From the NCBI RefSeq assembly GCF_040448695.1, contig NZ_CP159307.1:1240001-1304000 (forward strand): a DNA stretch of 64,000 nucleotides. Direction: 5' to 3'. Source of the DNA: Dehalogenimonas sp. 4OHTPN. GTDB taxonomy: Bacteria; Chloroflexota; Dehalococcoidia; Dehalococcoidales; Dehalococcoidaceae. Below, piece after piece: positions 16,503 to 27,253 of this stretch (its first letter is position 1; each line of letters opens with the position of its first letter). The position numbers and the translations under genes were made by a program. Below the pieces are notes generated by a model that did not search any database, was not told where the DNA came from, and saw nothing but the letters and a program-made list of their open reading frames with translations.

Positions 16503-17078
16503 ATGAAAAATCAGGACAAACTCAGTGAATACAAAGCCAAGCGGGACTTCCAGAAGACCGCCGAACCGCCGCCGGAAACCGCCGCGCCGTCTGAAAAGCC
16601 GGTATTCGTCGTTCAAAAGCATGCCGCTTCCCGCCTGCATTACGATCTGCGCCTGGAGATCGACGGCGTACTGAAGAGCTGGGCGGTGCCCAAGGGGCCG
16701 TCAATGGACCCGGAGGTCAAGCACCTGGCGGTGCCCACCGAGGATCATCCCATGGCCTATGGCGGTTTTGAAGGAACGATACCGCAGGGTGAATACGGCG
16801 CCGGTACGGTCATGGTCTGGGACACCGGCACCTACCGGAATATTAAAGCCGAGAAACCCAGGCCGGAGTCGATGGCGGAATCATTCGACGAGGGCAGAAT
16901 AGAAGTGTTTCTCGAGGGCAAAAAACTGGCGGGGCGTTTCGCGCTGATCAAGACCGCCCGCGGCTGGCTGTTTTTCAAAATGAAAGATGAATACGCCCGC
17001 GCCGGCGATATCACCGCCGAGGCGCCGGACTCGGCCATTTCCGGCCGAAATCTGGAACAAATCACCGCCGGCCGGTGA
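16503..17078 (+). CDS. Stand-alone DNA 3'-phosphoesterase domain (LigD PE-like)
   Basis: The PE domain of bacterial LigD trims 3'-phosphates and ribonucleotides from DNA ends during non-homologous end joining. This 191-residue protein is the PE domain alone: FVVQKHAASRLHYDLRLE (about 38-55) holds catalytic His/Asp residues, followed by LKSWAVPKGPSMDP, DHPMAYGGFEGTIPQGEYGAG, and a C-terminal GWLFFKMKDEYA. No Ku, ligase or polymerase gene lies beside it. GGGAGG lies upstream of the ATG, and a TATAAT at 16429-16434. Stand-alone PE proteins occur in other bacteria and archaea; the role here without a visible NHEJ partner is open. Confidence 0.9.
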   Translation: MKNQDKLSEYKAKRDFQKTAEPPPETAAPSEKPVFVVQKHAASRLHYDLRLEIDGVLKSWAVPKGPSMDPEVKHLAVPTEDHPMAYGGFEGTIPQGEYGAGTVMVWDTGTYRNIKAEKPRPESMAESFDEGRIEVFLEGKKLAGRFALIKTARGWLFFKMKDEYARAGDITAEAPDSAISGRNLEQITAGR

Positions 17079-17142
17079 ATCGTTTGCCCGTCTCCCCCGC
17101 GGATAGTAGAATAATGCCGGATACTGCTTCACGGAGGCGTTA

Positions 17143-18666
17143 TTGCCGAACCAGATTACGGACGACCTGGGAGCCCTGCTCGATATGCTGCCGCCGGAAA
17201 TCCGGCGGCCGCTTGGCCAGCAAACCGATTTAGCCCAACTGCTTGAAGTTGTCATGGATCTCGGACGGGTGCCTGAGGCACGGTTCCCCGGCCGGGAAAT
17301 CATCCTCCGGCCTGAAGAAATCTCCGAAGAGGACATCGATTACGTTACCGCCCGAGTCAGCGCCTTCGGCGGCGACAACCGCGCCGGCATCGAACGCACA
17401 TTACACCGCATCTCGGCCATCAGAAACCGAAAAGGCAAAATCATCGGTCTGACCTGCCGGGTCGGGCGGGCGGTGTTCGGGACGATTAAGATCATCGAGG
17501 ACCTGATTCAATCTGGCAGCAGCGTCCTGCTTCTGGGCAGGCCGGGCGTCGGCAAGACCACCATGCTGCGGGAGGTGGCCCGCGTCCTGGCCGATGACTT
17601 AAAAAAGCGCGTCGTTATCGTTGACACTTCCAACGAGATAGCCGGAGACGGCGATATCCCCCATCCGGCGATCGGCCGCGCCCGCCGCATGCAGGTGTCC
17701 GAACCCGACCGGCAGCACGCGGTGATGATCGAGGCGGTTGAAAACCACATGCCGGAAGTCATCGTGATAGACGAGATCGGCACCGAGCTTGAAGCTTTAG
17801 CCGCCCGGACTATCGCCGAGCGCGGCGTGCAGCTAGTAGGCACCGCCCACGGCAACACCCTGGAAAATCTGATGCAGAACCCGACGCTGGCGGATCTGAT
17901 CGGCGGCATCCAGGCGGTAACCCTGGGCGACGAGGAAGCCAGGCGACGCGGCACTCAAAAAACAGTCCTGGAGCGTAAGGCGCCGCCGACTTTTGATATC
18001 ATCGTCGAAATTCAGGAAAGAGACCGGGTGGCGGTTCACGGCAACACTTCAGAAGCGGTTGACGCTATACTGCGCGGTATCCCGGAAGCGACCGAGATCC
18101 GTTCCATCGATGACAACGGCCTGGTCACCACCACTTCAGCCCAGCCGGATACCGATCATCCCGAACGAGCCCACCGCCTGCCTTCGCCGGCGGCGGCGGA
18201 CACACCCAGGCTGTATCTTTTCGGGATCAATCGAAGCCGCCTGGAACAGGTCGCCGAAGAAATGCGGGTAAGTCTCAACATCACCGAGCGCCTGAGCGAT
18301 GCCGGGATGCTGGTCACCTCAAAGAATTATTTCCGCCGCCGGCCGCAGCGGATACGGGACGCCGAGGCGCACAACCTGCCGGTCTATGTCCTTAAGAGCC
18401 ATACCCCCGCCCAGTTCCGCCAGTTCCTCGGCATGCTGTCCCGCCGGGAGCCGGAGATAGCCCAGGAATCCGGCGCTTTGGATCAGGCGATAATGGAAGC
18501 TGAAGAAGCGGTACACCGGGTCAAAAGCGGCAACGACAAAGTTGAGTTATCCCCTCAGGGCGCCTACATCCGCCGGCTGCAGCACCTGGTTGCCGAACGC
18601 GCCAACCTGAAATCTGGCAGCGAGGGCCGCGAGCCCAACCGAAGGGTCAACATCTTCAAGGAGTGA
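17143..18666 (+). CDS. Ycf45/SpoIIIAA-like AAA ATPase
   Basis: The 507-residue protein has a central P-loop ATPase: Walker [20 protein letters not shown] (about 128-146), [18 protein letters not shown], Walker [11 protein letters not shown] (about 204-213), and [11 protein letters not shown]. This matches the SpoIIIAA/Ycf45 family, which is found in sporulating Firmicutes (as SpoIIIAA) and in cyanobacteria and plastids (Ycf45). The N-terminal part (1-110) and the C-terminal part (from about 350; [18 protein letters not shown], then a basic stretch) are typical of the Ycf45 type, which may bind nucleic acid. TTG start at 17143 with ACGGAGG upstream. Its stop touches the tmk SD. The cellular role is unknown, and this is not evidence for sporulation. 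Confidence 0.85.
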   Translation: MPNQITDDLGALLDMLPPEIRRPLGQQTDLAQLLEVVMDLGRVPEARFPGREIILRPEEISEEDIDYVTARVSAFGGDNRAGIERTLHRISAIRNRKGKIIGLTCRVGRAVFGTIKIIEDLIQSGSSVLLLGRPGVGKTTMLREVARVLADDLKKRVVIVDTSNEIAGDGDIPHPAIGRARRMQVSEPDRQHAVMIEAVENHMPEVIVIDEIGTELEALAARTIAERGVQLVGTAHGNTLENLMQNPTLADLIGGIQAVTLGDEEARRRGTQKTVLERKAPPTFDIIVEIQERDRVAVHGNTSEAVDAILRGIPEATEIRSIDDNGLVTTTSAQPDTDHPERAHRLPSPAAADTPRLYLFGINRSRLEQVAEEMRVSLNITERLSDAGMLVTSKNYFRRRPQRIRDAEAHNLPVYVLKSHTPAQFRQFLGMLSRREPEIAQESGALDQAIMEAEEAVHRVKSGNDKVELSPQGAYIRRLQHLVAERANLKSGSEGREPNRRVNIFKE

Positions 18667-18668
18667 CG

Positions 18669-19295
18669 ATGCCCCTGTTTATTACCTTTGAAGGCGGCGA
18701 GGGCTCCGGCAAGAGCACTCAGGCCGGATTACTAGCCAAGCGCCTGGAAGCTCAAGGCGTCAGCGTATTATTGACCTGCGAGCCGGGCGGCACCGAGTTA
18801 GGCGACCGTATCTCAAATCTGCTCAAATGGGGCGACGGTATCTCCATCAGCCCGATTGCCGAGCTGATGTTATTCAATGCTTCCCGGGCTGAACTGGTGA
18901 GCCGGGTGATCAAACCAGCCCTGGATGCCGGTCAGGTGGTGGTCAGCGACAGGTTCGCCGACTCATCGCTGGTATATCAGGGCTACGGCCGGGGGCTGCC
19001 CCTTGCCTCTGTCAGAGCTGCATCATCGATCGCGGCTCAAGGATTAATACCGGACATCACCTTCTTGCTGGATGTCCCGACCGAACATGGTTTCGCCCGG
19101 AAAGGGTCGGCTAAAACTGATCGTATCGAACAAGAGCACGCCGATTTTCACCGCCGGGTTCGCGACGGCTACCTGGCAGCGGCGCGGGCTGAACCCGACC
19201 GCTGGGTCATCGTCAACGGAACGCTGCCTGAAGCAACCGTCACCGAGCATATTTGGCAGGCCGTCCAGGCAAGACTTTCACAACGAACTGGATAG
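18669..19295 (+). CDS. tmk: Thymidylate kinase
   Basis: Tmk phosphorylates dTMP to dTDP. The 208-residue protein has the P-loop FEGGEGSGKSTQAGLL, the DR(F/Y) motif in VVSDRFADSSLVYQG, and LDVPTEHGFARKG in the LID region. The ATG at 18669 is preferred over the in-frame GTG at 18663, which would overlap the preceding stop: AAGGAG (18658-18663) is placed 5 nt before 18669. It lies in a row with the Ycf45-like gene and mnmA (4 nt gap), so these are likely one transcript. Confidence 0.95.
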   Translation: MPLFITFEGGEGSGKSTQAGLLAKRLEAQGVSVLLTCEPGGTELGDRISNLLKWGDGISISPIAELMLFNASRAELVSRVIKPALDAGQVVVSDRFADSSLVYQGYGRGLPLASVRAASSIAAQGLIPDITFLLDVPTEHGFARKGSAKTDRIEQEHADFHRRVRDGYLAAARAEPDRWVIVNGTLPEATVTEHIWQAVQARLSQRTG

Positions 19296-19299
19296 TTGA

Positions 19300-20334
19300 G
19301 TGATCAAACCCCAGGCAATAACCGCGATGAGCGGCGGCGTGGACTCCTCCGTTAGCGCCATGCTCCTCAAACGAGCCGGTTTCTCCGTTCTCGGCCTGAC
19401 GATGCGCCTCCTTGGCCAAACACAGGAAAAAGCCGCCGAGCGCGCCGCCGCGGTGGCTGAATACCTCGGCATCGAACACCGGGTCATTGATTTCACCGAG
19501 AAATTCCAATCCAGCGTTATCGACTATTTCTGCGCCGAATACGCCGGCGGGCGCACCCCGAATCCCTGTGTCGTCTGTAACAGGCAAATCAAATTCGGCG
19601 CTTTGCTGGAGGCGGCTGATTCACTCGGCATCAGGTACCTGGCGACCGGGCATTATGCCCGTATCGAGCCGTCTGCTTCAGGGTATCGCCTGCTTGAGGC
19701 CGCCGACGGGGCCAAAGACCAGTCATATTTCCTGTACAGCCTGGACCAGCGGCAGCTCGGCCGGGCCCTTTTTCCACTCGGCTTTTTGTCAAAATCACAA
19801 GTCCGGGAGCTGGCAGAATCAGCCGGACTGCCTTCGTTCCCAAGCGAAAGCCAGGACATTTGCTTTCTGGGCGGTCAGGATTACGGCTCGTTTTTATTGA
19901 ACCGAGCCGATGCCGCGCCGGGTGAAATCATCGAACCGGGAGGCAAAGTGATCGGCAGGCACCGCGGGCTGGTTCATTATACCGTGGGCCAGCGCCACGG
20001 ACTCGGCATTTCTTCCCCCGTGCCGAAATTCGTCCTCGGGGTTGAGCCAGCGACCAACCGGTTAATCATAGGTGAGGAAAAAGATCTTTATAGGCACAGC
20101 GCCAGGATTCAGGATGTCTCCTGGATCAGCGGATACCCCCCGTCGGACGCCTCCGGCTTATCCGCCAGGATCCGCTACCGGATGCGGAAAGTACCGCTGC
20201 GGTCTATTGAGGTGTTCCCCGACCGGACGGCGGCGCTCGGCTTTTCTGAGCCGGTGCGCGGCGTAGCGCCGGGCCAGTCCGCGGTTATCTACCTGGGGTG
20301 TGAAGTTCTGGGCGGGGGAATTATCTGCGCATGA
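19300..20334 (+). CDS. mnmA: tRNA-specific 2-thiouridylase
   Basis: MnmA makes s2U34 in Lys, Glu and Gln tRNAs using ATP and a persulfide relay. The 344-residue protein has the PP-loop AMSGGVDSSVSAML at residues 9-22, the catalytic cysteine in TPNPCVVCNRQIKF, and the second cysteine in SQDICFLGG. KDQSYFLYSL is the conserved central motif. GTG start at 19300, 4 nt after tmk; the final ATGA overlaps the rnhB start. It is a little shorter than many homologues (350-370) but all domains are present. Confidence 0.95.
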   Translation: MIKPQAITAMSGGVDSSVSAMLLKRAGFSVLGLTMRLLGQTQEKAAERAAAVAEYLGIEHRVIDFTEKFQSSVIDYFCAEYAGGRTPNPCVVCNRQIKFGALLEAADSLGIRYLATGHYARIEPSASGYRLLEAADGAKDQSYFLYSLDQRQLGRALFPLGFLSKSQVRELAESAGLPSFPSESQDICFLGGQDYGSFLLNRADAAPGEIIEPGGKVIGRHRGLVHYTVGQRHGLGISSPVPKFVLGVEPATNRLIIGEEKDLYRHSARIQDVSWISGYPPSDASGLSARIRYRMRKVPLRSIEVFPDRTAALGFSEPVRGVAPGQSAVIYLGCEVLGGGIICA

Positions 20335-20972
20335 AGACCGGCATTGACAGATACCCGGAGTTCAGGGAGGAGAACCTGCTCCGCGCCCAGGGAATCAGCC
20401 TCATCGCGGGCGTGGATGAAGCCGGCCGCGGCTGCCTGGCGGGCCCGGTGGTCGCCGGCGCGGTCATCCTGACCAAGCGGCGCCGTTGCGGGTGGCTGAA
20501 GGATGTCAGAGACAGCAAACTGCTGCCGCCGGAAGCGAGGGAGGAACTGTTCAAGGCAATTGTCACCGATTCTTTGAGCTTTGGCGCCGGCATCGTCTCC
20601 CATTGCTATATAGATGCCTGGGGTATCGTCTCAGCCACCCGGTTGGCGATGAGGCTGGCGATTGAAAGCCTGTCGGTGCCGCCGCAGGCGCTGCTGATTG
20701 ATTATCTCACCCTGCCGGAAATAGCCTGTCCCCAAAAAGGGATCGTTGACGGCGACGCGAAGTGCGTTTCAATCGCCTGCGCCTCGATTGTGGCCAAAGT
20801 GACCAGGGACAGACTGATGGCGCGCCTGGACCGCCGGTTCAGCGCCTACGGTTTCTTAAGGCACAAGGGCTACGGCACGGCCGACCATTTCGAAAGATTG
20901 GATGCCCTCGGGCCTTCTTCAATCCACCGGCGGAGTTTCGCGCCGGTGTCGGACCTGCGAAGGTTATTGTGA
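20331..20972 (+). CDS. rnhB: Ribonuclease HII
   Basis: RNase HII nicks RNA in RNA-DNA hybrids and starts removal of single misincorporated ribonucleotides. The 213-residue protein has GVDEAGRGCLAGPVVAGAVI near residue 25 with the catalytic Asp-Glu pair, the DSKLLPPE motif, and VDGDAKCVSIACASIVAKVTR with the third acidic residue. Start overlaps mnmA by 4 nt and the end overlaps the yraN-like gene by 4 nt, so translation is likely coupled. Confidence 0.95.
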   Translation: MKTGIDRYPEFREENLLRAQGISLIAGVDEAGRGCLAGPVVAGAVILTKRRRCGWLKDVRDSKLLPPEAREELFKAIVTDSLSFGAGIVSHCYIDAWGIVSATRLAMRLAIESLSVPPQALLIDYLTLPEIACPQKGIVDGDAKCVSIACASIVAKVTRDRLMARLDRRFSAYGFLRHKGYGTADHFERLDALGPSSIHRRSFAPVSDLRRLL

Positions 20973-21328
20973 AACGGCAGCAAACCGGCCGGCTGGCGGA
21001 GTCACTTGCCCGGGGTTTCCTGGAACAGGCTGGATACCACATAATCGATTCCAACTGGCGCTGCGCTGAAGGCGAAATCGATATCGTTTGCCGTGACGGC
21101 GATCAGACGGTCTTTGTAGAGGTCCGGGCAAAATCATCCGCTGAATTCGGCACCCCGGCCGAATCTATAGGCCACCGTAAACAGGCAAGGCTGATCGCGG
21201 CGGCTGAGAATTATTGTACGGAGCATGCGTTATCCGAAAACTGGCGGATTGACTTTATCGGCATCGAGTTCCGGTACGGCGGGCACCAGACCGAGCATAT
21301 CAAATACGCCGTTTCCGGCCGAGAATGA
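20969..21328 (+). CDS. UPF0102 (YraN) family endonuclease-like protein
   Basis: A GTG at 20969 overlapping the rnhB stop (GTGA) gives a 119-residue protein, the normal UPF0102 length. The long frame that starts at 20762 is only an upstream extension inside rnhB. Family motifs: AESLARGFLEQAGYHIIDSNWRC, then GEIDIVCRDG and VFVEVRAKSS, which form the restriction-endonuclease-like core E...D...ExK. The gene next to rnhB is the usual position for this family. A role in DNA repair or recombination is suspected from the fold but not established. Confidence 0.9.
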   Translation: MKRQQTGRLAESLARGFLEQAGYHIIDSNWRCAEGEIDIVCRDGDQTVFVEVRAKSSAEFGTPAESIGHRKQARLIAAAENYCTEHALSENWRIDFIGIEFRYGGHQTEHIKYAVSGRE

Positions 21329-21408
21329 TGTGTTTTTGCCCGGAATTTGACGTCTGTGTTAGAATCATACGTTCAAATCCGCGCCAAACCAAATAATCCG
21401 GAGATATT

Positions 21409-22257
21409 TTGGCCACTTTTCCCCAGAAGACGCTCAGGATAATCGACGCCAACCTGGACCGCGCGACTGAGGGTCTGCGGGTGCTTGAAGACATCGCCCG
21501 GTTTGCTCTTGATTCCGAACCGATCTCACAGGAGCTGAAGGCACTGCGGCATTCACTCCATCAGGCGTTTGATGAAGTAAAATTTGAACTGATCTCCTCC
21601 CGCGACTCCCCCGGCGATGTCGGACGCGGCAGCGCATTCCCGAAAGAACCCGCCGAAAGCCTGGTTGAGACTGTTGTGGCCAACAGCCGGCGGGTGGCAC
21701 AGTCCATGAGGACGATCGAGGAAATTTTGCGTTCAACGGATACGAAAACCTGCGCAGTGGACGCCGAGGGAGTGCGGTTCCGCGTGTATGCATTGGAAAA
21801 GGAACTGGTTTCGGAATTAAGCCGTAAACTGAACCGGGCGCTGGTCGGCAGGCTGTATGTCAGCGCGGACAGCCAAGAAACTTTTTATAAAGCGTTAGAC
21901 ATGGAGCCTTCAGCGATCCAGCTTAATCCCTCCGGCCAATCACGAACAGACTTTTGGGAACTGGCGGTTGAGTGCCGCGATATCTGCGCCGAGAAGAAAA
22001 TCCTGTTCTTAATCGGGGAACGGATCGACGTCGCGGCGGCGGTCAAAGCCGACGGGGTTGTCATCGGGCGGGACTCTCTGCCGGTGAAGGTGATCCGGGA
22101 ACTGCTGGGCCTAAAAAGCCTCATAGGTTTTGTTGCGCGTGATGCCTCCGAGGCGACGACTGCTCAAGACGCCGGCGTAGACTTCTTAATCGATGCCGGC
22201 GTAAACGGCATATCCGAATGGGAGACTCCTGAACTTCCGGTCATCAAGACTTGTTGA
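21409..22257 (+). CDS. ThiD2-ThiE fusion with degenerate ThiE domain
   Basis: The N-terminal half (about 1-130; RIIDANLDRATEGLRVLEDI, then LVETVVANSRRVAQSMRTIEE) matches the ThiD2 domain, an HMP-phosphate kinase found fused to ThiE in several phyla. The C-terminal half (from 145) resembles the thiamine-phosphate synthase barrel: KADGVVIGRDSLPVKVIREL aligns with the conserved ADGVHLGQxDLP motif. However, the usual NDR is GER, the HLGQ histidine is missing, and the protein ends before the C-terminal phosphate-binding part. So ThiE activity is doubtful. TTG start at 21409. The frame is intact over 282 codons, so it is not an obvious pseudogene. Confidence 0.8.
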   Translation: MATFPQKTLRIIDANLDRATEGLRVLEDIARFALDSEPISQELKALRHSLHQAFDEVKFELISSRDSPGDVGRGSAFPKEPAESLVETVVANSRRVAQSMRTIEEILRSTDTKTCAVDAEGVRFRVYALEKELVSELSRKLNRALVGRLYVSADSQETFYKALDMEPSAIQLNPSGQSRTDFWELAVECRDICAEKKILFLIGERIDVAAAVKADGVVIGRDSLPVKVIRELLGLKSLIGFVARDASEATTAQDAGVDFLIDAGVNGISEWETPELPVIKTC

Positions 22258-22269
22258 AAGGGTATCGAG

Positions 22270-22929
22270 GTGGAGAATTTAGCACAGAGACTGGATGACA
22301 TAGCCGAATCCATCAGAGCTTCTTTTAAGGAAAAGGATGCCGCCCGTGAAAAGGCGCTGCCCGGCTGCCGTGAAGCTATCCGTCATTGCTCGGAGTCCAT
22401 TCGGGCGATCCACCGTCAAGAGTTCGACAACGCTCATGATTCGCTGAAAAAAGCCAAACTGCTCATCGATGAAGCGGAAATCACCATCGATGCCTGCGAA
22501 GAACTTTCCAATACCGCCTTCTTCCGGGATGCCCAGAAAGAATACGCCGAGGGCTGCATCACCCTGGCGATCATCACCGGTACCGAAATACCAACCCCCG
22601 AAGAACTGAAGATCGATTCCGCTGCCTATTTAAACGGCATGGGCGAGGTTACGGGCGAACTCAGGCGGTACCTGCTGGACGGACTGCGCCGCGGCGATAT
22701 GTCAAGAGCGGAAGGCATATTATCGGTTATGGACGCCATTTATGAAGTTCTGGTAACGATAGATTTTCCGGATGCCATCACCGGCAACCTGCGGCGGACC
22801 ACCGACATGGTCCGGGGCATTCTGGAAAAAACCCGATCCGACCTCACTCTGTCCCTGCAGCAGAAACGCCTGGAAAATAAGCTGAGCGCTTTCCAGGATT
22901 CCATCGGAAAAAATAACACGGGGGGATAA
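22270..22929 (+). CDS. Translin-family protein
   Basis: The 219-residue, all-helical protein resembles the translin family, best known as RNA/ssDNA-binding octamers in eukaryotes (C3PO) with scattered prokaryotic members. Visible features: CREAIRHCSESIRAIHRQEFDNA, LKKAKLLIDEAE, DAQKEYAEGCITLAIITGTEIPTPEEL, then LSVMDAIYEVLVTIDFPDAITGNLRR. The acidic residues in EYAEG could correspond to the catalytic acids of TRAX, but this needs alignment. GTG start at 22270. The spacing of 7 nt to hppA suggests co-transcription. Biological role is unknown. Confidence 0.82.
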   Translation: MENLAQRLDDIAESIRASFKEKDAAREKALPGCREAIRHCSESIRAIHRQEFDNAHDSLKKAKLLIDEAEITIDACEELSNTAFFRDAQKEYAEGCITLAIITGTEIPTPEELKIDSAAYLNGMGEVTGELRRYLLDGLRRGDMSRAEGILSVMDAIYEVLVTIDFPDAITGNLRRTTDMVRGILEKTRSDLTLSLQQKRLENKLSAFQDSIGKNNTGG

Positions 22930-22936
22930 AGCACTT

Positions 22937-24978
<2,042 letters not shown>

Positions 24979-24982
<4 letters not shown>

Positions 24983-25623
24983 GATGAACATTCCCTCTGA
25001 GGAGGGTTGACCAGGAAAGGGTTGCCCCGGCGTTCGGCTCCGATAGTGGTATCGGGGCCGTGGCCGGGGTAAACTTTTATACAGTCATCGAGGGCCAGCA
25101 AGCGGCAATTCAGGCTGTCAATCAGAGTGCCGTAGTAGCCGCCGGGCAGGTCGGTGCGGCCGATGCCCATCTCGAACAGGGAATCGCCGGTGAAAACGAC
25201 ATCCTGGCCGTAGAGGGCGATACCGCCGGGGGTATGACCCGGCACGTGCAGCACGGTGAAACGGAGGCTGCCGACGGCGATGTCTTCCCAGCCCTTGAGC
25301 AGCACGTCCGGCGGCGGCACCTTCTGATGCGCCAGTCCGGCCATGCGGGCTAAAAAGCCGTCGTTGAGGCTGGCGGCGTCAGCCTGGTGGACCAGGAGTT
25401 TGGCGCCGGTGGCGGTCTTGACCGGGCCCGCCGCCGAGACGTGATCGAAATGGCCGTGGGTCAGGACGATGTAGCTTATCTTCAATCCCCGATCGGTGAT
25501 GCGTTTTAGAATCTTGCCGGCGTCGGCGCCGGGGTCAATGACTATGCCCTCTTTAGTCTCTTCATCGGCGACGATGTAGCAGTTAGATTCTATAGGACCG
25601 ACTACCAGGCGCTCGATGATCAT
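24979..25623 (-). CDS. Metallo-beta-lactamase fold hydrolase (glyoxalase II-like)
   Basis: The 214-residue protein has the metal motif THGHFDHVSAAG (about 61-72), later HVPGHTPGGIALYG, FTGDSLFEMGIGRTDLPGG and VYPGHGPDTTIG, which supply the remaining zinc ligands. It resembles the short glyoxalase II-like hydrolases, but the C-terminal helical domain of true glyoxalase II is missing, so the substrate is uncertain. Start at 25623 (MIIERLVVG) is preferred over 25644 because GGAAGGGAA lies 6-8 nt upstream. A possible distant promoter lies at 25823-25874, leaving about 190 nt of leader. Confidence 0.9.
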
Positions 25624-25822
25624 TATATTCCCTTCCCGCGGCATTTAATTGTTTTTGTTTTTCTGTTCAACATCATATTTTGGGGGAAACGAAACCGAAG
25701 CTTCACGTTGGAGGCAATCCCGGGGTTCGTTATTCGTCATTTTATCAAACAAAGCGGTCTTCCTGCTTGCGGGATATTCCGAGAGGCCGGCGTCTGCGGC
25801 GGCGGAGCGTATAATGGTACTC

Positions 25823-25874
25823 AGTATAGCACACGTGTTCTCTTTAACCGTCAAGCGAGTTTTGTCGTTTTTGG
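25823..25874 (-). promoter_or_regulatory. Second copy of A-rich, 20-bp-spacer promoter
   Basis: Minus strand: A-rich tract (25874-25860), TTGACG (25854-25849), 20-bp spacer, extended -10 TGCTATACT (-10 at 25828-25823). The tract and distances are the same as at 13074-13125. Downstream, 25624-25815 has no convincing gene and leads to the hydrolase at 25623. Confidence 0.55.
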
Positions 25875-25972
25875 TGGGATTTGGCGGAAATATTTTCGAC
25901 AGCCGTGATAACAACATGGTTTAAGTTCGAACGGTGGCGGTCTTACGGCTTGCGCGTTTTTTAAGGGGCATC

Positions 25973-26499
25973 GCGGGCGGGTCTGAGACCCGCCCCTACA
26001 ACGAACTGGAGATTGCCGCGTCGCTGCGCTCCTCGCAATGACAGGGTGTGAGGCTGGGGTTACAAACCGCTGGCGGGGCATTCTTCGAAGACCTCACCCT
26101 TCCCTCTCCCGCCAGGCGGCGGGAGAGGGAATAATCCAATAAGATTGCCGCGTCGCTGCGCTCCTCGCAATGACAGTGGAAGAGGCTGGGGTTCGCAAAT
26201 TCCTGGCGGGCGGGTCTGAGACCCGCCCCTACAACGAACCGGAGATTGCCGCGTCGCTGCGCTCCTCGCAATGACAGTGGGGAAGAGGCTGGGGTTTACA
26301 AACCGCTGGCAGGGCATTCTTCGAAGCCCTCACCTTACCCTCTCCCGCCAGGTGGCGAGAGAGGAGATATGCCAACAAGATTGCCGCGTCGCTGCGCTCC
26401 TCGCAATGACAGGGGAAGAGGCTGGGGTTTACAAACCGCTGGCAGGGCATTCTTCGAAGCCCTCACCCTACCCTCTCCCGCCAGGCGGCGGGAGAGGGG
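25973..26499. repeat. Composite array of palindromic intergenic repeats
   Basis: Three modules are interleaved. Module A, 34 nt beginning GATTGCCGCGTCGCTGCGCT, occurs at 26011-26044, 26143-26176, 26244-26277 and 26379-26412 and has ATTGC/GCAAT ends. Module B, a GGGCGGGTctgAGACCCGCCC hairpin, occurs at about 25973-26005 and 26206-26238. Module C, a CTCTCCCGCC/GGCGGGAGAG hairpin within a longer unit carrying CTGGCGGGGCATTCTTCGAAG-like sequence, occurs near 26077-26130, 26312-26362 and 26446-26499. Unit length from one A to the next is about 135 nt. It resembles BIME/REP-type extragenic palindromes. Open frames across it are repeat artefacts. Confidence 0.85.
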
Positions 26500-26507
26500 A
26501 TTCCTGC

Positions 26508-26536
26508 TTTCGCGCGCCGCCGGATTCAGGTAGAAT
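26508..26536 (+). promoter_or_regulatory. Possible promoter with leaderless start
   Basis: TAGAAT (26531-26536) ends 8 nt before the ATG at 26545. The -35 position (26508-26513, TTTCGC) is weak. Confidence 0.35.
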
Positions 26537-26544
26537 AACCGGCG

Positions 26545-27090
26545 ATGGGAAACGGCCAACAGAACGCGACCCCGGAACCGCTCAAGTTCCGCCTGAAATT
26601 CATCGGGCTGCCGCTGGCGGTATTACTGCTGACCGCGGCAGTCGCGGCGGTCTCCTACGGCGGGCTGCCGGAGGAGATCTTCTACCGCTTCGACACCGCC
26701 GGCGAACCATCCGGCGATGCCATCGCCAAGTCATCGCTGGTACTGCTGATGGTGGGTATACAGGCAGTCCTCGTCGCCGCCGCCTGGCTGGCGACCCGTT
26801 CGGTCGGCAACGTGCAGCTTTTCCGCGACAACGTGGGCAATTTCTGGTTCAGCCCGACGCGGCTGCTGACGCTGATGGGCAACATGCCGGCTATCATCCA
26901 GTTCATCATGACCTACGTGCTGGTGGACGCAGTCTACTACGCAAACAACACCTCCCACATAATGCCGCTGTGGCTGTTCGCGCTGATCGTCCTGGTTGCC
27001 GGCGGCGTGTTGATACTCATTTACGGGCTGCCGATCGTCATCCAGGCTTACAAGGGCTTTAGCCGGATCGAGGAGAAGAAGAAGGAGTAA
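26545..27090 (+). CDS. DUF1648-like membrane protein
   Basis: The 181-residue protein has four likely membrane segments (about 19-38, 70-90, 113-135, 145-168). The segment between the first two, [21 protein letters not shown], resembles the DUF1648 motif, in which a membrane helix is followed by an LP..I..HF...G.P pattern (SdpI-related proteins). A basic/acidic tail (RIEEKKKE) ends the protein. No enzymatic residues are visible. It is placed right after the repeat array and before glyS. SdpI relatives act in immunity or signalling, but the similarity here is too slight to assign that. Confidence 0.7.
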   Translation: MGNGQQNATPEPLKFRLKFIGLPLAVLLLTAAVAAVSYGGLPEEIFYRFDTAGEPSGDAIAKSSLVLLMVGIQAVLVAAAWLATRSVGNVQLFRDNVGNFWFSPTRLLTLMGNMPAIIQFIMTYVLVDAVYYANNTSHIMPLWLFALIVLVAGGVLILIYGLPIVIQAYKGFSRIEEKKKE

Positions 27091-27117
27091 CATATTGCTC
27101 CGCAGGCCGCTCGGGAG

Positions 27118-27238
27118 GCATCGGGATTGCTTCGCCCCGCCTCGCCGATGGCTCGCAACGACGGATTTTGTTAGGTGTACTATTCATAGACGATTGCCAC
27201 GCGACTGCCATTCAAGGCAGTCGCTCGCAAAGACAGAT
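27118..27238. repeat. Degenerate copies of the intergenic repeat
   Basis: Two ATTGC...CTCGCAA-type units lie here; the second (about 27191-27238) has a GCGACTGCC/GGCAGTCGC hairpin. They resemble module A of the array at 25973-26499. Upstream open frame (from 27095) is explained by these repeats. Confidence 0.55.
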
Positions 27239-27253
27239 TTAAGGAGTATTTAC

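Noticed and set aside
17143-18666. Evidence for sporulation from a SpoIIIAA-like ATPase
   Set aside because: The family also occurs in cyanobacteria and plastids (Ycf45), and no other sporulation gene is present.
25645-25917. 90-codon minus-strand open frame
   Set aside because: Its ATG lies upstream of the promoter at 25823-25874, so it would not be transcribed from it; no motif is seen and no start codon follows the promoter.
25973-26499. CRISPR array
   Set aside because: Units are palindromic modules of unequal spacing without unique spacers of constant length, and there are no cas genes.
26271-27062. Open frame of 263 codons across the repeat array
   Set aside because: It runs through palindromic repeats and then out of frame through the membrane protein gene at 26545; the protein is repeat-derived and low in plausible content.
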